DNA of 64,000 nucleotides from the NCBI RefSeq assembly GCF_014050525.1, contig NZ_JACGAG010000005.1:1-64000 (forward strand). Direction: 5' to 3'. Of this stretch, positions 37,686-47,202 are shown in pieces (position 1 is the stretch's first letter; each line of letters begins with the position of its first letter). The stretch comes from Clostridium sp. cel8 (GTDB lineage Bacteria > Bacillota > Clostridia > Clostridiales > Clostridiaceae). The notes beneath the pieces are model-generated. The model saw only the letters and a program-made list of their open reading frames with translations. It was not told the DNA's origin and made no database searches. The translations under genes and the position numbers were made by a program.

Positions 37686-38441
37686 ATGAGTGAAGAAGCT
37701 GTAAAAATATCTAATTATGATTACAATGACAACTTAAGGCTTATAAAATCAGCTAGAGAGGGTAATAAAGAATCCTTAAATAAACTTGTAGAGCTTAATT
37801 TCCCATTGGTTACGTCAATAAGTAAGAAGTTCTTAAACAGGGGTTATGAATATGAAGATATATTTCAAATTGGATGTATGGGACTTATGAAGGCAATTAA
37901 TAATTTCGATGAAAGTTATAATGTAAAATTTTCTACTTATGCAGTACCTATGATAATGGGAGAAATAAAAAGATTTTTAAGAGATGACGGAATGATAAAA
38001 GTGAGTAGAAGTGTTAAAACTACTGCAAAAAAACTTCATTACGATAAAGAGGCATTAACTAAGAAATTAAATCGAGAACCTACTGTAGAAGAATTGTCCG
38101 AGTATTCAGGGGTTAAAATAGAAGACTTGATATTTGCATCAGAATCTGCCAGTAATATGCAATATTTATATGATACTATCCATCAAGATGATGGTTCACC
38201 AGTGCTTTTAATTGATAAATTGAGTCAAAATCCAAATGAGGATGTTGAGATGGTGGATAGAATAGCCTTAAAAGAAACTTTAAAAAATCTTGATGTTAGA
38301 TCACGGCAGATTATAATGCTTAGATATTTTAAAGATAAAACTCAAGTTCAAGTTGCAAAAATGCTTGGAATAAATCAAGTTCAGGTGTCAAGAATTGAAA
38401 AAAAGGTATTGAAGATGATGAGAAAGGTATTGGAAGAATAA
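37686..38441 (+). CDS. sigF: RNA polymerase sporulation sigma factor F
   Basis: A 251-residue sigma-70 family factor with region 2 (FQIGCMGLMKAINNFDESYN, FSTYAVPMIMGEIKRFLRDD), region 3 and region 4 (TQVQVAKMLGINQVQVSRIE). It is the first forespore-specific sigma. GTG 37677 lies in AGGTG, so ATG 37686 (spacing 6) is the likelier start. It ends the spoIIA operon and is followed by a strong terminator. Confidence 0.96.
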   Translation: MSEEAVKISNYDYNDNLRLIKSAREGNKESLNKLVELNFPLVTSISKKFLNRGYEYEDIFQIGCMGLMKAINNFDESYNVKFSTYAVPMIMGEIKRFLRDDGMIKVSRSVKTTAKKLHYDKEALTKKLNREPTVEELSEYSGVKIEDLIFASESASNMQYLYDTIHQDDGSPVLLIDKLSQNPNEDVEMVDRIALKETLKNLDVRSRQIIMLRYFKDKTQVQVAKMLGINQVQVSRIEKKVLKMMRKVLEE

Positions 38442-38443
38442 AG

Positions 38444-38497
38444 AATTAATCTATTGTATTTGATAAGATATTATCTAGTACAATAGATTAATTTTTT
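38444..38497. terminator. Terminator between sigF and the convergent pbp gene
   Basis: A perfect 15-bp stem, AATTAATCTATTGTA (38444-38458) with TACAATAGATTAATT (38479-38493), and an inner GATAA/TTATC stem. It is followed by T-runs on the plus strand and a T-rich tract on the minus strand, so it probably serves both genes. Confidence 0.85.
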
Positions 38498-38506
38498 AAT
38501 ATGGGT

Positions 38507-40858
38507 TTATTTATTGTCTGAATTTGAATTATTAATAGGTGTTGAAGTATTGTCATCTGTAGTATTAGCTGAATCATCTGTTGTATTGTTATTAGATTCT
38601 CCATTAGATGGTGTATCAACTTCATTTTCATCATCTAAGTCTTTGTAGTCTTCATCTTCATTATCAGTTAAGGTTTTGTCATCGTCATTTTCGAGAATAT
38701 CAGTTATTTTCTTGGAGTCATTTTTAATCCATGTGTGTGGAAGATTACATGTAGTTGTTGGAACAGTTCCGCTTATAAAAAATTCAGTATATACTTTGCT
38801 ACCAGTTGGATCTAGATAACAAAGAGGAGAGGCGAGATCTCCTGATTCAGAACATATTTTTGCGCTTACTACTCCAGAAGGTACAGATATATCTTTTGAA
38901 GAAAGTCCAACGTGAAAAGGTTCCATTATAGCTGCCCACAATGCAGCAGCTGAATTACTGTTTAAAGAGCTTGGTAGTGTTGAATTGCTGTCATTTCCAA
39001 TCCACACTGATGCAGAATAATATGGAGTTAGACCGGAAAACCATAAGTTTTTATTATAACTTGAGGTACCCGTTTTACCACTTACAGGCATATCTCCAAA
39101 TTTTGCATTATAACCAGTTCCACCTGAATTTACAGGACCTTTTAACATGTTATACATTATATATGCACTAGAAGATGAAAGTACTCTTTCAGTTTTTACT
39201 TTTGTTTCCAAAAGTACTTTGCCAGATCTATCTGTAACCTTTGTATAAAGTCTTGGATAAGTATAAAGACCTTTATTTCCAAATACACCATAGGCAGCTG
39301 CCATTTGAAGAGTATTTGTGCCTTGGTGAAGTTCACCAAGTGCAAGGGAAGATATACTTGACATATCTGTGGAATCCAAATTTATACCAAATTTTTCACC
39401 ATAAGAAACTCCTTTATCAAGTCCAAGTTTGTCTTCTAATTTAAGAGCAACTATATTACTTGATCTAGTAAGGGCAGTTCTCAATGTCATATCAACATTT
39501 GTGAATGCTTCATCATTTTTTGGATAGTATGGAGTTCCATTAGAACCATATTTTTCTGCCAAAGTAGAAGACCATTCGGAGTCTTTTATAGTAGTTGCAG
39601 CTGTATATTCTCTAGAGTCTATAGCTGGACTATATACAGTAAGTGGTTTTATGCCAGAGCCTGGTGGTCGTAGATAACTGCTAGAGGCTGCTCTGTTAAA
39701 AGACATTGCAGGCTGTGTGCCTCTACCACCTACTAAAGCTTTAACCTCTCCAGAATGATAGTCTATAACTACAGCAGATGCTTGAGGCTGAACTATTCCA
39801 TTTTTATCTTTATAGGAGATACCATTAAGTATAGAATTGTTATTAAGCGTATCTTTTGTTTCTTCCTGAAGATTTTCATCCATGGTAGTATAAATTTTGA
39901 GTCCACCGTAAGTTAAAAGATGATCAACTTCTGTGTCACTATAATTATATTTTGATTTCAAGTCTGCTTTTACACTTTCAATAGCTGGTATAGAAAACCA
40001 CTCATATTTAAGTTTATTATTTGGTGGTGTGTATGGCTGTATTCCCAACTTTCCATTAGAAACATCCTTTATAGCATCTGTATATTGTTGTTCTGTAATG
40101 TAATTGTTATCATACATTTTTTTTAGTACACTTTTTGTTCTATTTAAATATAAGGATGGATTATTTTTAGATGCAGTTGAGTAGGGATAGTATATAGATG
40201 GGCTTTGGGGTATACCTGCTATAAATGCACATTGAATTAAATTTAATGAACTTACTGATTTTCCAAAATACTGCTGGGAAGCAGATTCAACACCAAATGA
40301 TCTTCCTCCTAAATAAATTGTATTCATATATGCTTCAAGTATTTGATCCTTAGTCAAAAGTTTTTCGAGTTTTATAGATAAGTACATTTCTTGTATTTTC
40401 CTTTTTATAGTTACTTCTTTTGACAAATATATATTTCTAACCAGTTGTTGCGTTATTGTAGATGCTCCTTGAATTCCAGTTTTGTTTGTTATTTTATTTT
40501 TTATATCAATAAAGATTACACTGAGTATTCTCTTTATATCTATACCATTATGCTGATAAAATCGCTCATCTTCAATACTTACAAAAGCATTTTTTAAATT
40601 CTGTGGAATACTGCTAAATGGTACAACAGTTCTGTTCTCGGTACTGACTACTACATCCATAAAATCGCCCTTATCGTCATATAGTACAGATGGTTCATTT
40701 AAGTTCAATACTTGATTTACATCTAAATCAGGGGAGTTTTTAATAATAGCAGCGCATACACCAAGGGCTGCTACGGATGCTAATAAACAAATAAAAATTA
40801 AAATAGTAAAAGTAAGTTTTAGACCTTTATACCGAGACTTTTTATGTCTCTTTGCCAT
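38507..40858 (-). CDS. Class A penicillin-binding protein (PBP1a type)
   Basis: A 783-residue bifunctional peptidoglycan synthase. A short cytoplasmic tail and one membrane anchor (about 14-39) are followed by the glycosyltransferase domain (SIEDERFYQHNGIDIKRIL, GASTITQQLVRNIYLS, YMNTIYLGGRSFGVE) and the transpeptidase domain with SxxK in PGSGIKPLTVY, SxN in TRSSNIVAL and KTG in VSGKTGTSSYN. The last ~90 residues are rich in Asn, Asp, Thr and Ser and look disordered. Monocistronic, with AAGGAGG upstream. It is convergent with sigF. Confidence 0.95.
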   Translation of the reverse strand: MAKRHKKSRYKGLKLTFTILIFICLLASVAALGVCAAIIKNSPDLDVNQVLNLNEPSVLYDDKGDFMDVVVSTENRTVVPFSSIPQNLKNAFVSIEDERFYQHNGIDIKRILSVIFIDIKNKITNKTGIQGASTITQQLVRNIYLSKEVTIKRKIQEMYLSIKLEKLLTKDQILEAYMNTIYLGGRSFGVESASQQYFGKSVSSLNLIQCAFIAGIPQSPSIYYPYSTASKNNPSLYLNRTKSVLKKMYDNNYITEQQYTDAIKDVSNGKLGIQPYTPPNNKLKYEWFSIPAIESVKADLKSKYNYSDTEVDHLLTYGGLKIYTTMDENLQEETKDTLNNNSILNGISYKDKNGIVQPQASAVVIDYHSGEVKALVGGRGTQPAMSFNRAASSSYLRPPGSGIKPLTVYSPAIDSREYTAATTIKDSEWSSTLAEKYGSNGTPYYPKNDEAFTNVDMTLRTALTRSSNIVALKLEDKLGLDKGVSYGEKFGINLDSTDMSSISSLALGELHQGTNTLQMAAAYGVFGNKGLYTYPRLYTKVTDRSGKVLLETKVKTERVLSSSSAYIMYNMLKGPVNSGGTGYNAKFGDMPVSGKTGTSSYNKNLWFSGLTPYYSASVWIGNDSNSTLPSSLNSNSAAALWAAIMEPFHVGLSSKDISVPSGVVSAKICSESGDLASPLCYLDPTGSKVYTEFFISGTVPTTTCNLPHTWIKNDSKKITDILENDDDKTLTDNEDEDYKDLDDENEVDTPSNGESNNNTTDDSANTTDDNTSTPINNSNSDNK

Positions 40859-40961
40859 AATTGTCCTCCTTATTAAAATTATATTTATAAGTTTTAAATT
40901 ATAAGTTATTATATCATAAATAAAAGTATTAATGAAATTAATGTACTTTATTGAAGTGATA

Positions 40962-40996
40962 ATAAAAACTGCAGATTATAAGCATAATTTGCAGTT
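40962..40996 (-). terminator. Terminator of hpt
   Basis: Minus-strand stem AACTGCA...TGCAGTT (arms at 40990-40996 and 40967-40973) with inner ATTAT/ATAAT pairing, followed by TTTTT. It lies just after the hpt stop. Confidence 0.8.
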
Positions 40997-41026
40997 ATTT
41001 GTGTCTTATTTTATTTCTTATATATT

Positions 41027-41554
41027 TTATTTTGATTCCCAGTTAAAAACGTAAGGAACATTTCTGTAGTAGTCACCATAGTTTAAACCATAGCCTACAA
41101 CAAATACGTCTGGAATCTTGAAGCAGTAAAAGTCTGGATTAAGATTTGTCTTTCTTCTTTCAGGTTTATCTAGTAATACACAGCATTTAACAGAAGAAGC
41201 ACCTAATGACTTTACATGATTTAATACAAAATCCATTGTTATTCCTGTATCAGTTATATCATCTACTACAAGAACATCATAGCCTCTTATATCATCAGGA
41301 ATATCATTTACTATTTTTATATGTCCTGATGAAGTTTCTGAATTTCCATAACTTGAAGTAGTCATAAATCCTATTTTTAATTTTGTATCTATTTGTCTTA
41401 CTAAATCAGCTGTAAATATAAAGCTTCCTCTTAATATTGAAAGAATGTAAAGATTTTTTCCTTTATATTCTTCTGTAATTTGTCCACCTATCTCAGCTAT
41501 CCTTTTAGATATTTGATCTTTAGTTATTAATATGTTTCGAGATTTTTCTTCCAT
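41027..41554 (-). CDS. hpt: Hypoxanthine phosphoribosyltransferase
   Basis: A 175-residue purine salvage enzyme converting hypoxanthine or guanine with PRPP to IMP or GMP. The PRPP-binding loop DVLVVDDITDTGITMDFVL is clear, along with LRGSFIFTADLVRQID and FMTTSSYG. The ribosome site GGAGGA precedes the ATG. It stands alone between the pbp gene and hflX, away from the tilS-ftsH context seen in many Firmicutes. Confidence 0.95.
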   Translation of the reverse strand: MEEKSRNILITKDQISKRIAEIGGQITEEYKGKNLYILSILRGSFIFTADLVRQIDTKLKIGFMTTSSYGNSETSSGHIKIVNDIPDDIRGYDVLVVDDITDTGITMDFVLNHVKSLGASSVKCCVLLDKPERRKTNLNPDFYCFKIPDVFVVGYGLNYGDYYRNVPYVFNWESK

Positions 41555-41799
41555 TGAAATCCTCCAAATGTATATTATTAATTTATGTAGTATAAAATTA
41601 TATTATTAATATTAGCAATATTTTTTTTACTTTTCAATGTATTTTCAATTATTATGTACATTAAATAGGAATTATATGATGATTTTTGTAAAATTTAATT
41701 TTATTTAGTAAAATATATTCTTAATTTGTATATTTATGGAATGATAATTATAGTATAATAATCTAGAATGATGATTTGCAAATGATTGGAGGTAATAAT

Positions 41800-43584
41800 G
41801 TGATATACGGAAATATAGATGGAATAAGAAATTCCACATTGAATAGACTAGAAGAAATTTATGAGTTTAAAATGCCTCAAACTAGTATATGTAATTTAGA
41901 ATTAATGGAAATAGTCAGTGATATTACAGAATATTTAAATAGAGAAATATGTGTTTTAATTGATAGGAAGGGAAATGTAATTAGAGTTTCTGTTGGAGAT
42001 AGCAGCTCTGCTGAAATTGAATCATCCAAATTTTTAGATGGAAAACTTTCAAAAATTAGAATAATTCATACTCATCCAAATGGGAATTCAAAGTTTTCAT
42101 CACTTGATATATCAGTGCTCTTAAAATTGAAACTTGATTGTATAGTTGCTATAGGAGTTAAATCTGGAGTACCATCAACTGTAAGTATTGGATTTTGTAA
42201 AGTTTGTGATGGAAAAATTACACATGAAGTTTTAAAAAATTTATCACCTAGAGTGGCATTAAATTATAATATACAGGACAAAATAAATTATATAGAAGGT
42301 TTAATGACTAGAGATAGACTTGTAGAACCTGATCTTGAAAAAGCCATACTTGTTGGAATAGATAGTATGTCAAGTTTAGATGAACTTGAAAAACTTGCAG
42401 AAGCTTGCAATGTTTTTGTTTTAGATAAGGTACTTCAAAAACGTACTGTTCAAGATTCTACATTTTATGTTGGAAGAGGTAAAGTACAAGAATTGTCTTT
42501 CTTGGCACAGATTAAAGGAGCAAATTTGATAATATTTGATGATGAACTTTCAGGTTCACAAATGGCAAATATAGAAGATATACTTGGATTAAAGATAATA
42601 GATAGGACTACACTTATATTAGATATATTTGCAAGAAGAGCTAGAAGTAAGGAAGCAAAAATACAAGTAGAGCTTGCTCAATTAAAATATAGGCTTACAA
42701 GACTTTCGGGAATTGGAGTATCTCTTTCAAGAACTGGTGGTGGAATAGGCACAAGAGGACCTGGTGAAAAAAAACTTGAAATAGATAGAAGACATATAAG
42801 AAATAAAATATATGAAATGACATCAGAATTAAAGAAAATAGCTAAGGTAAGAGAAGTTCAAAGAAAAAGAAGAAAAGATATGCCAAAGATTTCTTTGGTA
42901 GGATATACTAATGCAGGTAAGTCAACTTTAAGAAATTCACTTTGCGAACTTGAAAGTTTAAAAAGCAATTTAACTAAGAAAAAGGTACTTGAAGCTGATA
43001 TGTTATTTGCAACTCTAGACACTACCACAAGGGCAATTGAATTAAAAGATGGAAGAGTAGTTGCACTAACAGATACAGTTGGTTTTGTGAAAAAACTTCC
43101 ACATGAATTGATAGAGGCTTTTAAATCAACTTTAGAAGAGGTAATATATTCAGATTTACTTCTTCATGTTGTAGATGTATCTTCAGAAGATGCAATAACT
43201 CAAATAGAAGCCGTGGATGATGTATTGATTCAGCTTGGTGTAAAAGATAAACCTATTTTACTTGTATTGAATAAAATTGATAGAGAAATAAATAATAATA
43301 TAAATAAGATTAAAGAAAATTACACAAAATCAAATATAGTTTGTATTTCTGCTAAAGAAAAGTTAAATTTTGATGTACTCTTAGATAATATATCAAATCT
43401 TATAGAAAATGATAATGTAGAAGCTGATTTTTTAATACCATATTCTAATCAGAAAATAGTAGCTTATTTACACGAAAATTCTAAAATAAAAAGCGAAGAG
43501 TACAAAGACAATGGAACATTTATAAGTGCTTTAGTGGATGAAAAAACATATAACAAGTATAAAGAATTTATATTGCAAAAATGA
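41800..43584 (+). CDS. hflX: Ribosome-associated GTPase HflX with JAMM-like N-terminal domain
   Basis: About 594 residues, longer than the ~410-430 of a typical HflX. Residues ~180-590 are classic HflX: the N-domain (DELSGSQMANIEDIL), the GGIGTRGPGEKKLE linker, then G1 GYTNAGKST, G3 DTVGFVKKLP and G4 NKID. HflX splits stalled or hibernating ribosomes. The first ~180 residues carry HTHP (90-93) followed by SSLD (100-103), the HxH...SxxD pattern of JAMM/RadC-like domains. TTG 41776 opens the frame, but GGAGG at 41788-41792 places the start at GTG 41800. Confidence 0.93.
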   Translation: MIYGNIDGIRNSTLNRLEEIYEFKMPQTSICNLELMEIVSDITEYLNREICVLIDRKGNVIRVSVGDSSSAEIESSKFLDGKLSKIRIIHTHPNGNSKFSSLDISVLLKLKLDCIVAIGVKSGVPSTVSIGFCKVCDGKITHEVLKNLSPRVALNYNIQDKINYIEGLMTRDRLVEPDLEKAILVGIDSMSSLDELEKLAEACNVFVLDKVLQKRTVQDSTFYVGRGKVQELSFLAQIKGANLIIFDDELSGSQMANIEDILGLKIIDRTTLILDIFARRARSKEAKIQVELAQLKYRLTRLSGIGVSLSRTGGGIGTRGPGEKKLEIDRRHIRNKIYEMTSELKKIAKVREVQRKRRKDMPKISLVGYTNAGKSTLRNSLCELESLKSNLTKKKVLEADMLFATLDTTTRAIELKDGRVVALTDTVGFVKKLPHELIEAFKSTLEEVIYSDLLLHVVDVSSEDAITQIEAVDDVLIQLGVKDKPILLVLNKIDREINNNINKIKENYTKSNIVCISAKEKLNFDVLLDNISNLIENDNVEADFLIPYSNQKIVAYLHENSKIKSEEYKDNGTFISALVDEKTYNKYKEFILQK

Positions 43585-43585
43585 G

Positions 43586-43644
43586 TTGACTTATTAAAGA
43601 AAGTGTGTAATAATATTAATTAATAAATAGTAATTATTAATTAA
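43586..43644 (+). promoter_or_regulatory. Promoter and inverted repeat before rubredoxin
   Basis: TTGACT (43586-43591), 16 bp, TAATAA (43608-43613) form a moderate promoter. Just downstream, TTAATTAATAA (43616-43626) and TTATTAATTAA (43634-43644) make a perfect 11-bp inverted repeat with a 7-bp spacer over the expected start point. It may be an operator or a 5' hairpin, but base composition alone favours such repeats. Confidence 0.4.
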
Positions 43645-43685
43645 ATAGAATTAGTAAATAATAATAGAAATTGGAGGAATTTAAA

Positions 43686-43847
43686 ATGGATAAATATATA
43701 TGCAATGCTTGTGGATATGTTTATGATCCTGCTGTTGGAGATCCTGATAATGGAGTTAATCCAGGAACGGCATTTGAAGATTTACCAGATGATTGGGTAT
43801 GCCCACTTTGCGGAGTTCCAAAAAGTGAGTTTGAAAAGGAAGAGTAA
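43686..43847 (+). CDS. Rubredoxin
   Basis: A 53-residue iron protein. Two knuckles, CNACG and CPLCG, give the four cysteines binding one iron. [18 protein letters not shown] and [10 protein letters not shown] are typical. It is an electron carrier in oxygen and peroxide detoxification or redox exchange in anaerobes. The ribosome site TTGGAGG precedes the ATG. No partner oxidoreductase is beside it. A terminator follows, so it is monocistronic. Confidence 0.96.
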   Translation: MDKYICNACGYVYDPAVGDPDNGVNPGTAFEDLPDDWVCPLCGVPKSEFEKEE

Positions 43848-43874
43848 TAAAAACTTATATGTTAAATCCCCTAT

Positions 43875-43909
43875 AGCTCCTAGGTATTAAAACTTAGGAG
43901 CTTAATTTT
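43875..43909 (+). terminator. Terminator of rubredoxin
   Basis: AGCTCCTA (43875-43882) and TAGGAGCT (43895-43902) pair perfectly and are followed by TAATTTTA. The next ~190 bp up to 44100 hold no gene and are very AT-rich. Confidence 0.7.
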
Positions 43910-44100
43910 ATATAGACAAGATAATATTATATATTCAATATATAGTTAGTTTAAAATTTATATTGTTTTTTTATTGCAATTTATTATATAATATATAAAA
44001 ATTCTGATATATTTATGTAATTTAATTTGTTATTTTATGTGGCTTAAAATAGATTAGTTATACATATTTATGTTGATGAATAGAGGGGGGATTAAAGGAG

Positions 44101-45006
44101 ATGGGAAAAAAAATATTAGAATATCAAAAAGTATTTAATAATGCAATTGATAAGTTAAAGAAAAATGAATCAGTACTTGCAGTGATGGTATTTGGAAGCA
44201 TGGTTACAGGAGATTTATGGGAGCAATCAGATATTGATTTATTTGTTATACATGATGATAACAATATGAATTTAAAGAATATTTATACTGAAATAAATAA
44301 TATACCAATTCATATTAAATTGATAAGTAAAAATAAATTTTTACAGCCTAATGAGAAAAATTTGAAAGGCGGATTTATACATAGAATAATAGCATCATCT
44401 AGACTTGTATTTTCTAAAGATATGGAAATAACCTCAAAATATGATATTGGAAGATATTATCCTGATATTGATAGAAAAAAGTGGAATATAGTTTATCTTG
44501 GAAATACACTGAATAGTGAAGAATTATGCAAAAAATACCTTGAAACTGATGGATTATATACTGCATATGTTTCTGCTATAAAGACAATAGAAGAATTTTC
44601 AAAATTATATGTTAACTATGCAGGATATATGATAAGTAAAAATGTTGTATCAGTTGCTATGAGCTTAAATGAAAAGTTTAAAAAAGTTGTGGATTTATTG
44701 ATGTTTAATAATACAGATGATAAAACTATGAAGGATTCTATAATTAAAGTACTTGAATATATTGATAGATACATAAATCAAAATATAAGAAATCTTACAG
44801 ATATTCTTATAAGTTATATGAAAAGAAAAGACTGCTTTTTAAGTTCAGAGGAGATAAAAAATGATGTGATTTTTAAAGATTATGATATATGCATGGAAGA
44901 AGTACTCGATAAATTGTGGAGAAAAAATATTATAAAAAGACAGAAAATGGATTATAAAATAAAAGGTAAAATAGTGCTTTTTAAGGAAAATGTATATTTT
45001 ATTTAA
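44101..45006 (+). CDS. Nucleotidyltransferase-domain protein
   Basis: A 301-residue protein. The N-terminal third is a polymerase-beta-like nucleotidyltransferase domain with VMVFGSMVTGDLWEQSDIDLFV, which holds the GS...DxD active site. The middle is helical. The C-terminus (VLDKLWRKNIIKRQKMDYKI) may be a winged-helix or helical cap. Such proteins transfer AMP to antibiotics, proteins or tRNA; no substrate can be assigned. It lies 10 bp before the MocR gene and is probably co-transcribed with it. Start ATG behind AAAGGAG. Confidence 0.8.
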   Translation: MGKKILEYQKVFNNAIDKLKKNESVLAVMVFGSMVTGDLWEQSDIDLFVIHDDNNMNLKNIYTEINNIPIHIKLISKNKFLQPNEKNLKGGFIHRIIASSRLVFSKDMEITSKYDIGRYYPDIDRKKWNIVYLGNTLNSEELCKKYLETDGLYTAYVSAIKTIEEFSKLYVNYAGYMISKNVVSVAMSLNEKFKKVVDLLMFNNTDDKTMKDSIIKVLEYIDRYINQNIRNLTDILISYMKRKDCFLSSEEIKNDVIFKDYDICMEEVLDKLWRKNIIKRQKMDYKIKGKIVLFKENVYFI

Positions 45007-45061
45007 GTGAATTATTTTGAGTAATAAAAGAGTAATAAATTTTGCTGATTTTTTTATTTTA

Positions 45062-46492
45062 ATGGGGATGATAGATGTGGAGAAATATTTTTTGAAACTT
45101 GATGGAGATGGTATAGTTAAGTACAAGGCAATAGAAAAGCATATAAAGAAATTAATAGATTTAAATGAGATAAAAGACGGGGAAAAACTGCCATCTATAA
45201 GGAAATTGGCAAAATTTTTAAATGTAAATAATGTGACTGTGGTAAATACATATAAAGAACTTGAAAATGAGGGATATGCTTTTCAAAAAATGGGAAGTGG
45301 TACTTATGCAAAGAGAAGAGATATAAGTAGAAATTATAGAAGAGAATATTCAAATGTACTTAAAAGAATATCTAATGATGAATTTTGCAAATATTTAAAT
45401 TTTACTGGAGAAATGCCAAATGGAGATTTTTTTCCAGTAAAGTCCTTCAAAGAAGTTATAGATGAAATTCTCGACAGAGATGGTTCAAAAGCTCTAACAT
45501 ATCAAGAGGCTTTAGGATATAAGGGACTTAGAGAGAGTATAAGTGATGTATTTTGGAATAATAAAGTTTCAAGTGAGGATATATTAATAGTATCTGGTGC
45601 GCAGCAGGGAATAGATGTAGTATCAAAAGCTATTATAAATACTAATGATAATGTTGTTATAGAAAAGCCTACATATAGTGGGGCTTTATCTGTTTTTAAG
45701 TGGAGAAGGGCTCGCATAATTGATATACCTATGACAAAAGATGGAATAGATATAGGTCAATTTGAGAAGGCATTGAGAAAAAATAATATAAAATGTTTCT
45801 ATACAATGAGCTATTTTCAGAATCCAACAGGTATGAGTTATAGTTATGAAAAAAAGAGGGAAATATTAAATTTGGCAGAGATATATGATTTTTATATAAT
45901 AGAAGATGATTATCTTTCAGAACTTATATATGATGATAATATAACTTATAATAGTTTTAAGAGTTTAGATGTAAATGATAGAGTTATATATATAAAAAGC
46001 TTTTCAAAAATATTTTTACCTGGTATAAGAATAGGGTATTTAATACCACCTAAAAAATTTAAGGAAAGTATACAAAACTCTAAGATAAATACAGATATAT
46101 CTACATCAAGTCTTATGCAGAGGGCTTTAGATTTATATATAAGAAAAGGTTTTTGGAAAGACTATACAAATAAACTAAATTCAATATACTATAATCGATA
46201 TAATTATACTAAAAGATGTCTTTTAAAGTATTTGAAAGATAAAACTGAATTTAATGATCCAGGAGGTGGTCTTCACTTTTATCTCAAGATTTTGGGAAAT
46301 AAAAATATAGATTCTATAAAGTTGTTTAATGCTTTAAAAACAAATAATGTTTTAATAACTCCAGGTACTTTATTTTATAAAAATCCTTTACAAGGAGAGA
46401 AATATTTTAGGTTGAGTTTTTCTCAAATAAATGAAGATGAAATAGAAAGGGGAATCAATATAATAGCTCATATTATGGATAAACTGAATTAA
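45062..46492 (+). CDS. MocR-type GntR/aminotransferase regulator
   Basis: About 476 residues: an N-terminal GntR winged helix (KLPSIRKLAKFLNVNNVTVVNTYKELENEGY in sense) fused to an aspartate-aminotransferase fold. The PLP-binding lysine lies in IYIKSFSKIFLPGIRIGYL, and FQNPTGMSYS and EDDYLSEL are conserved. MocR proteins use PLP as effector. No pdxST lies beside it, so it is not obviously PdxR. The start is uncertain: TTG 45017 opens the frame, ATG 45062/45068, GTG 45077 and TTG 45092 are alternatives, of which 45092 has the best ribosome site (GTGGAG). Confidence 0.88.
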   Translation: MGMIDVEKYFLKLDGDGIVKYKAIEKHIKKLIDLNEIKDGEKLPSIRKLAKFLNVNNVTVVNTYKELENEGYAFQKMGSGTYAKRRDISRNYRREYSNVLKRISNDEFCKYLNFTGEMPNGDFFPVKSFKEVIDEILDRDGSKALTYQEALGYKGLRESISDVFWNNKVSSEDILIVSGAQQGIDVVSKAIINTNDNVVIEKPTYSGALSVFKWRRARIIDIPMTKDGIDIGQFEKALRKNNIKCFYTMSYFQNPTGMSYSYEKKREILNLAEIYDFYIIEDDYLSELIYDDNITYNSFKSLDVNDRVIYIKSFSKIFLPGIRIGYLIPPKKFKESIQNSKINTDISTSSLMQRALDLYIRKGFWKDYTNKLNSIYYNRYNYTKRCLLKYLKDKTEFNDPGGGLHFYLKILGNKNIDSIKLFNALKTNNVLITPGTLFYKNPLQGEKYFRLSFSQINEDEIERGINIIAHIMDKLN

Positions 46493-46524
46493 GGATTTAG
46501 AATTTATGATATCGAGGTGATATT

Positions 46525-47187
46525 TTGCATTCACGTTCTATGTTGAATATTAATTGGAATGAAGTTGATACATATAGTGATGAAAAAATAAGCTACTATT
46601 TATATGTAGAGGGAAAAAATATAAATGCAATTTCTAAAATAAGAAATTTAAGTAGAGAAGTAGTTGAAAATCAAATAATAGCTGGTAAAATAAAATACGG
46701 TATTCTAGCTAAAAGTAAGAATGCAGGAGAACTTTTTAAACATATTTCTATGTCAGGGAAATTTGATAAAATAGACGTAGTTGAGAATTTAGATGAAGAC
46801 AATAAGCATAATCTCATTGAATTTATAAGATCAAATTATGCTGACATGAAGACAAAAGATAAGGAAAATGCACTTTGGATATTAGGTGAGATTAAAGATA
46901 AGAGTGTCTGTGACATTTTAGTTAGAGGAATAGTACATAAACATGTAAATGTAAGGAGAATGGCTGTTTCTGCACTTGGAAAAATAGGTGACAAATCAGG
47001 AGAAAATGCACTTATTAAAGCTCTTGATGATGACAATCCTCAAGTTGTTATGTATGCTATAAAGGCATTGACAAAGATAAAAAGCAATAAAGCAATTTCT
47101 AAAATTGAAGATATAAAAAATAGTAATTGCAAGGAATATGTAAAAAAATCAGCTGAACAGTATTTAATAGATGTTAAGAGCTTTTGA
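46525..47187 (+). CDS. HEAT-repeat protein
   Basis: A 220-residue soluble protein. The C-terminal half holds two to three PBS-lyase HEAT-like repeats (RRMAVSALGKIGDKSGENAL, VVMYAIKALTKIKSNKAISK). The N-terminal ~90 residues are not recognised but include NINAISKIRNLSREVVENQI, helix-turn-helix-like. It starts at TTG behind GAGGTGA. It lies between the MocR gene and yigZ, 15 bp from the latter, and may be co-transcribed. A scaffold role is likely; nothing more can be said. Confidence 0.75.
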   Translation: MHSRSMLNINWNEVDTYSDEKISYYLYVEGKNINAISKIRNLSREVVENQIIAGKIKYGILAKSKNAGELFKHISMSGKFDKIDVVENLDEDNKHNLIEFIRSNYADMKTKDKENALWILGEIKDKSVCDILVRGIVHKHVNVRRMAVSALGKIGDKSGENALIKALDDDNPQVVMYAIKALTKIKSNKAISKIEDIKNSNCKEYVKKSAEQYLIDVKSF

Positions 47188-47202
47188 AAAAGGTGGTATT
47201 AT

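Noticed and set aside
43705-43890. 61-codon plus-strand ORF over rubredoxin
   Set aside because: The clear rubredoxin frame (43686-43847) with both CxxC knuckles occupies this region; the other frame is a shadow.
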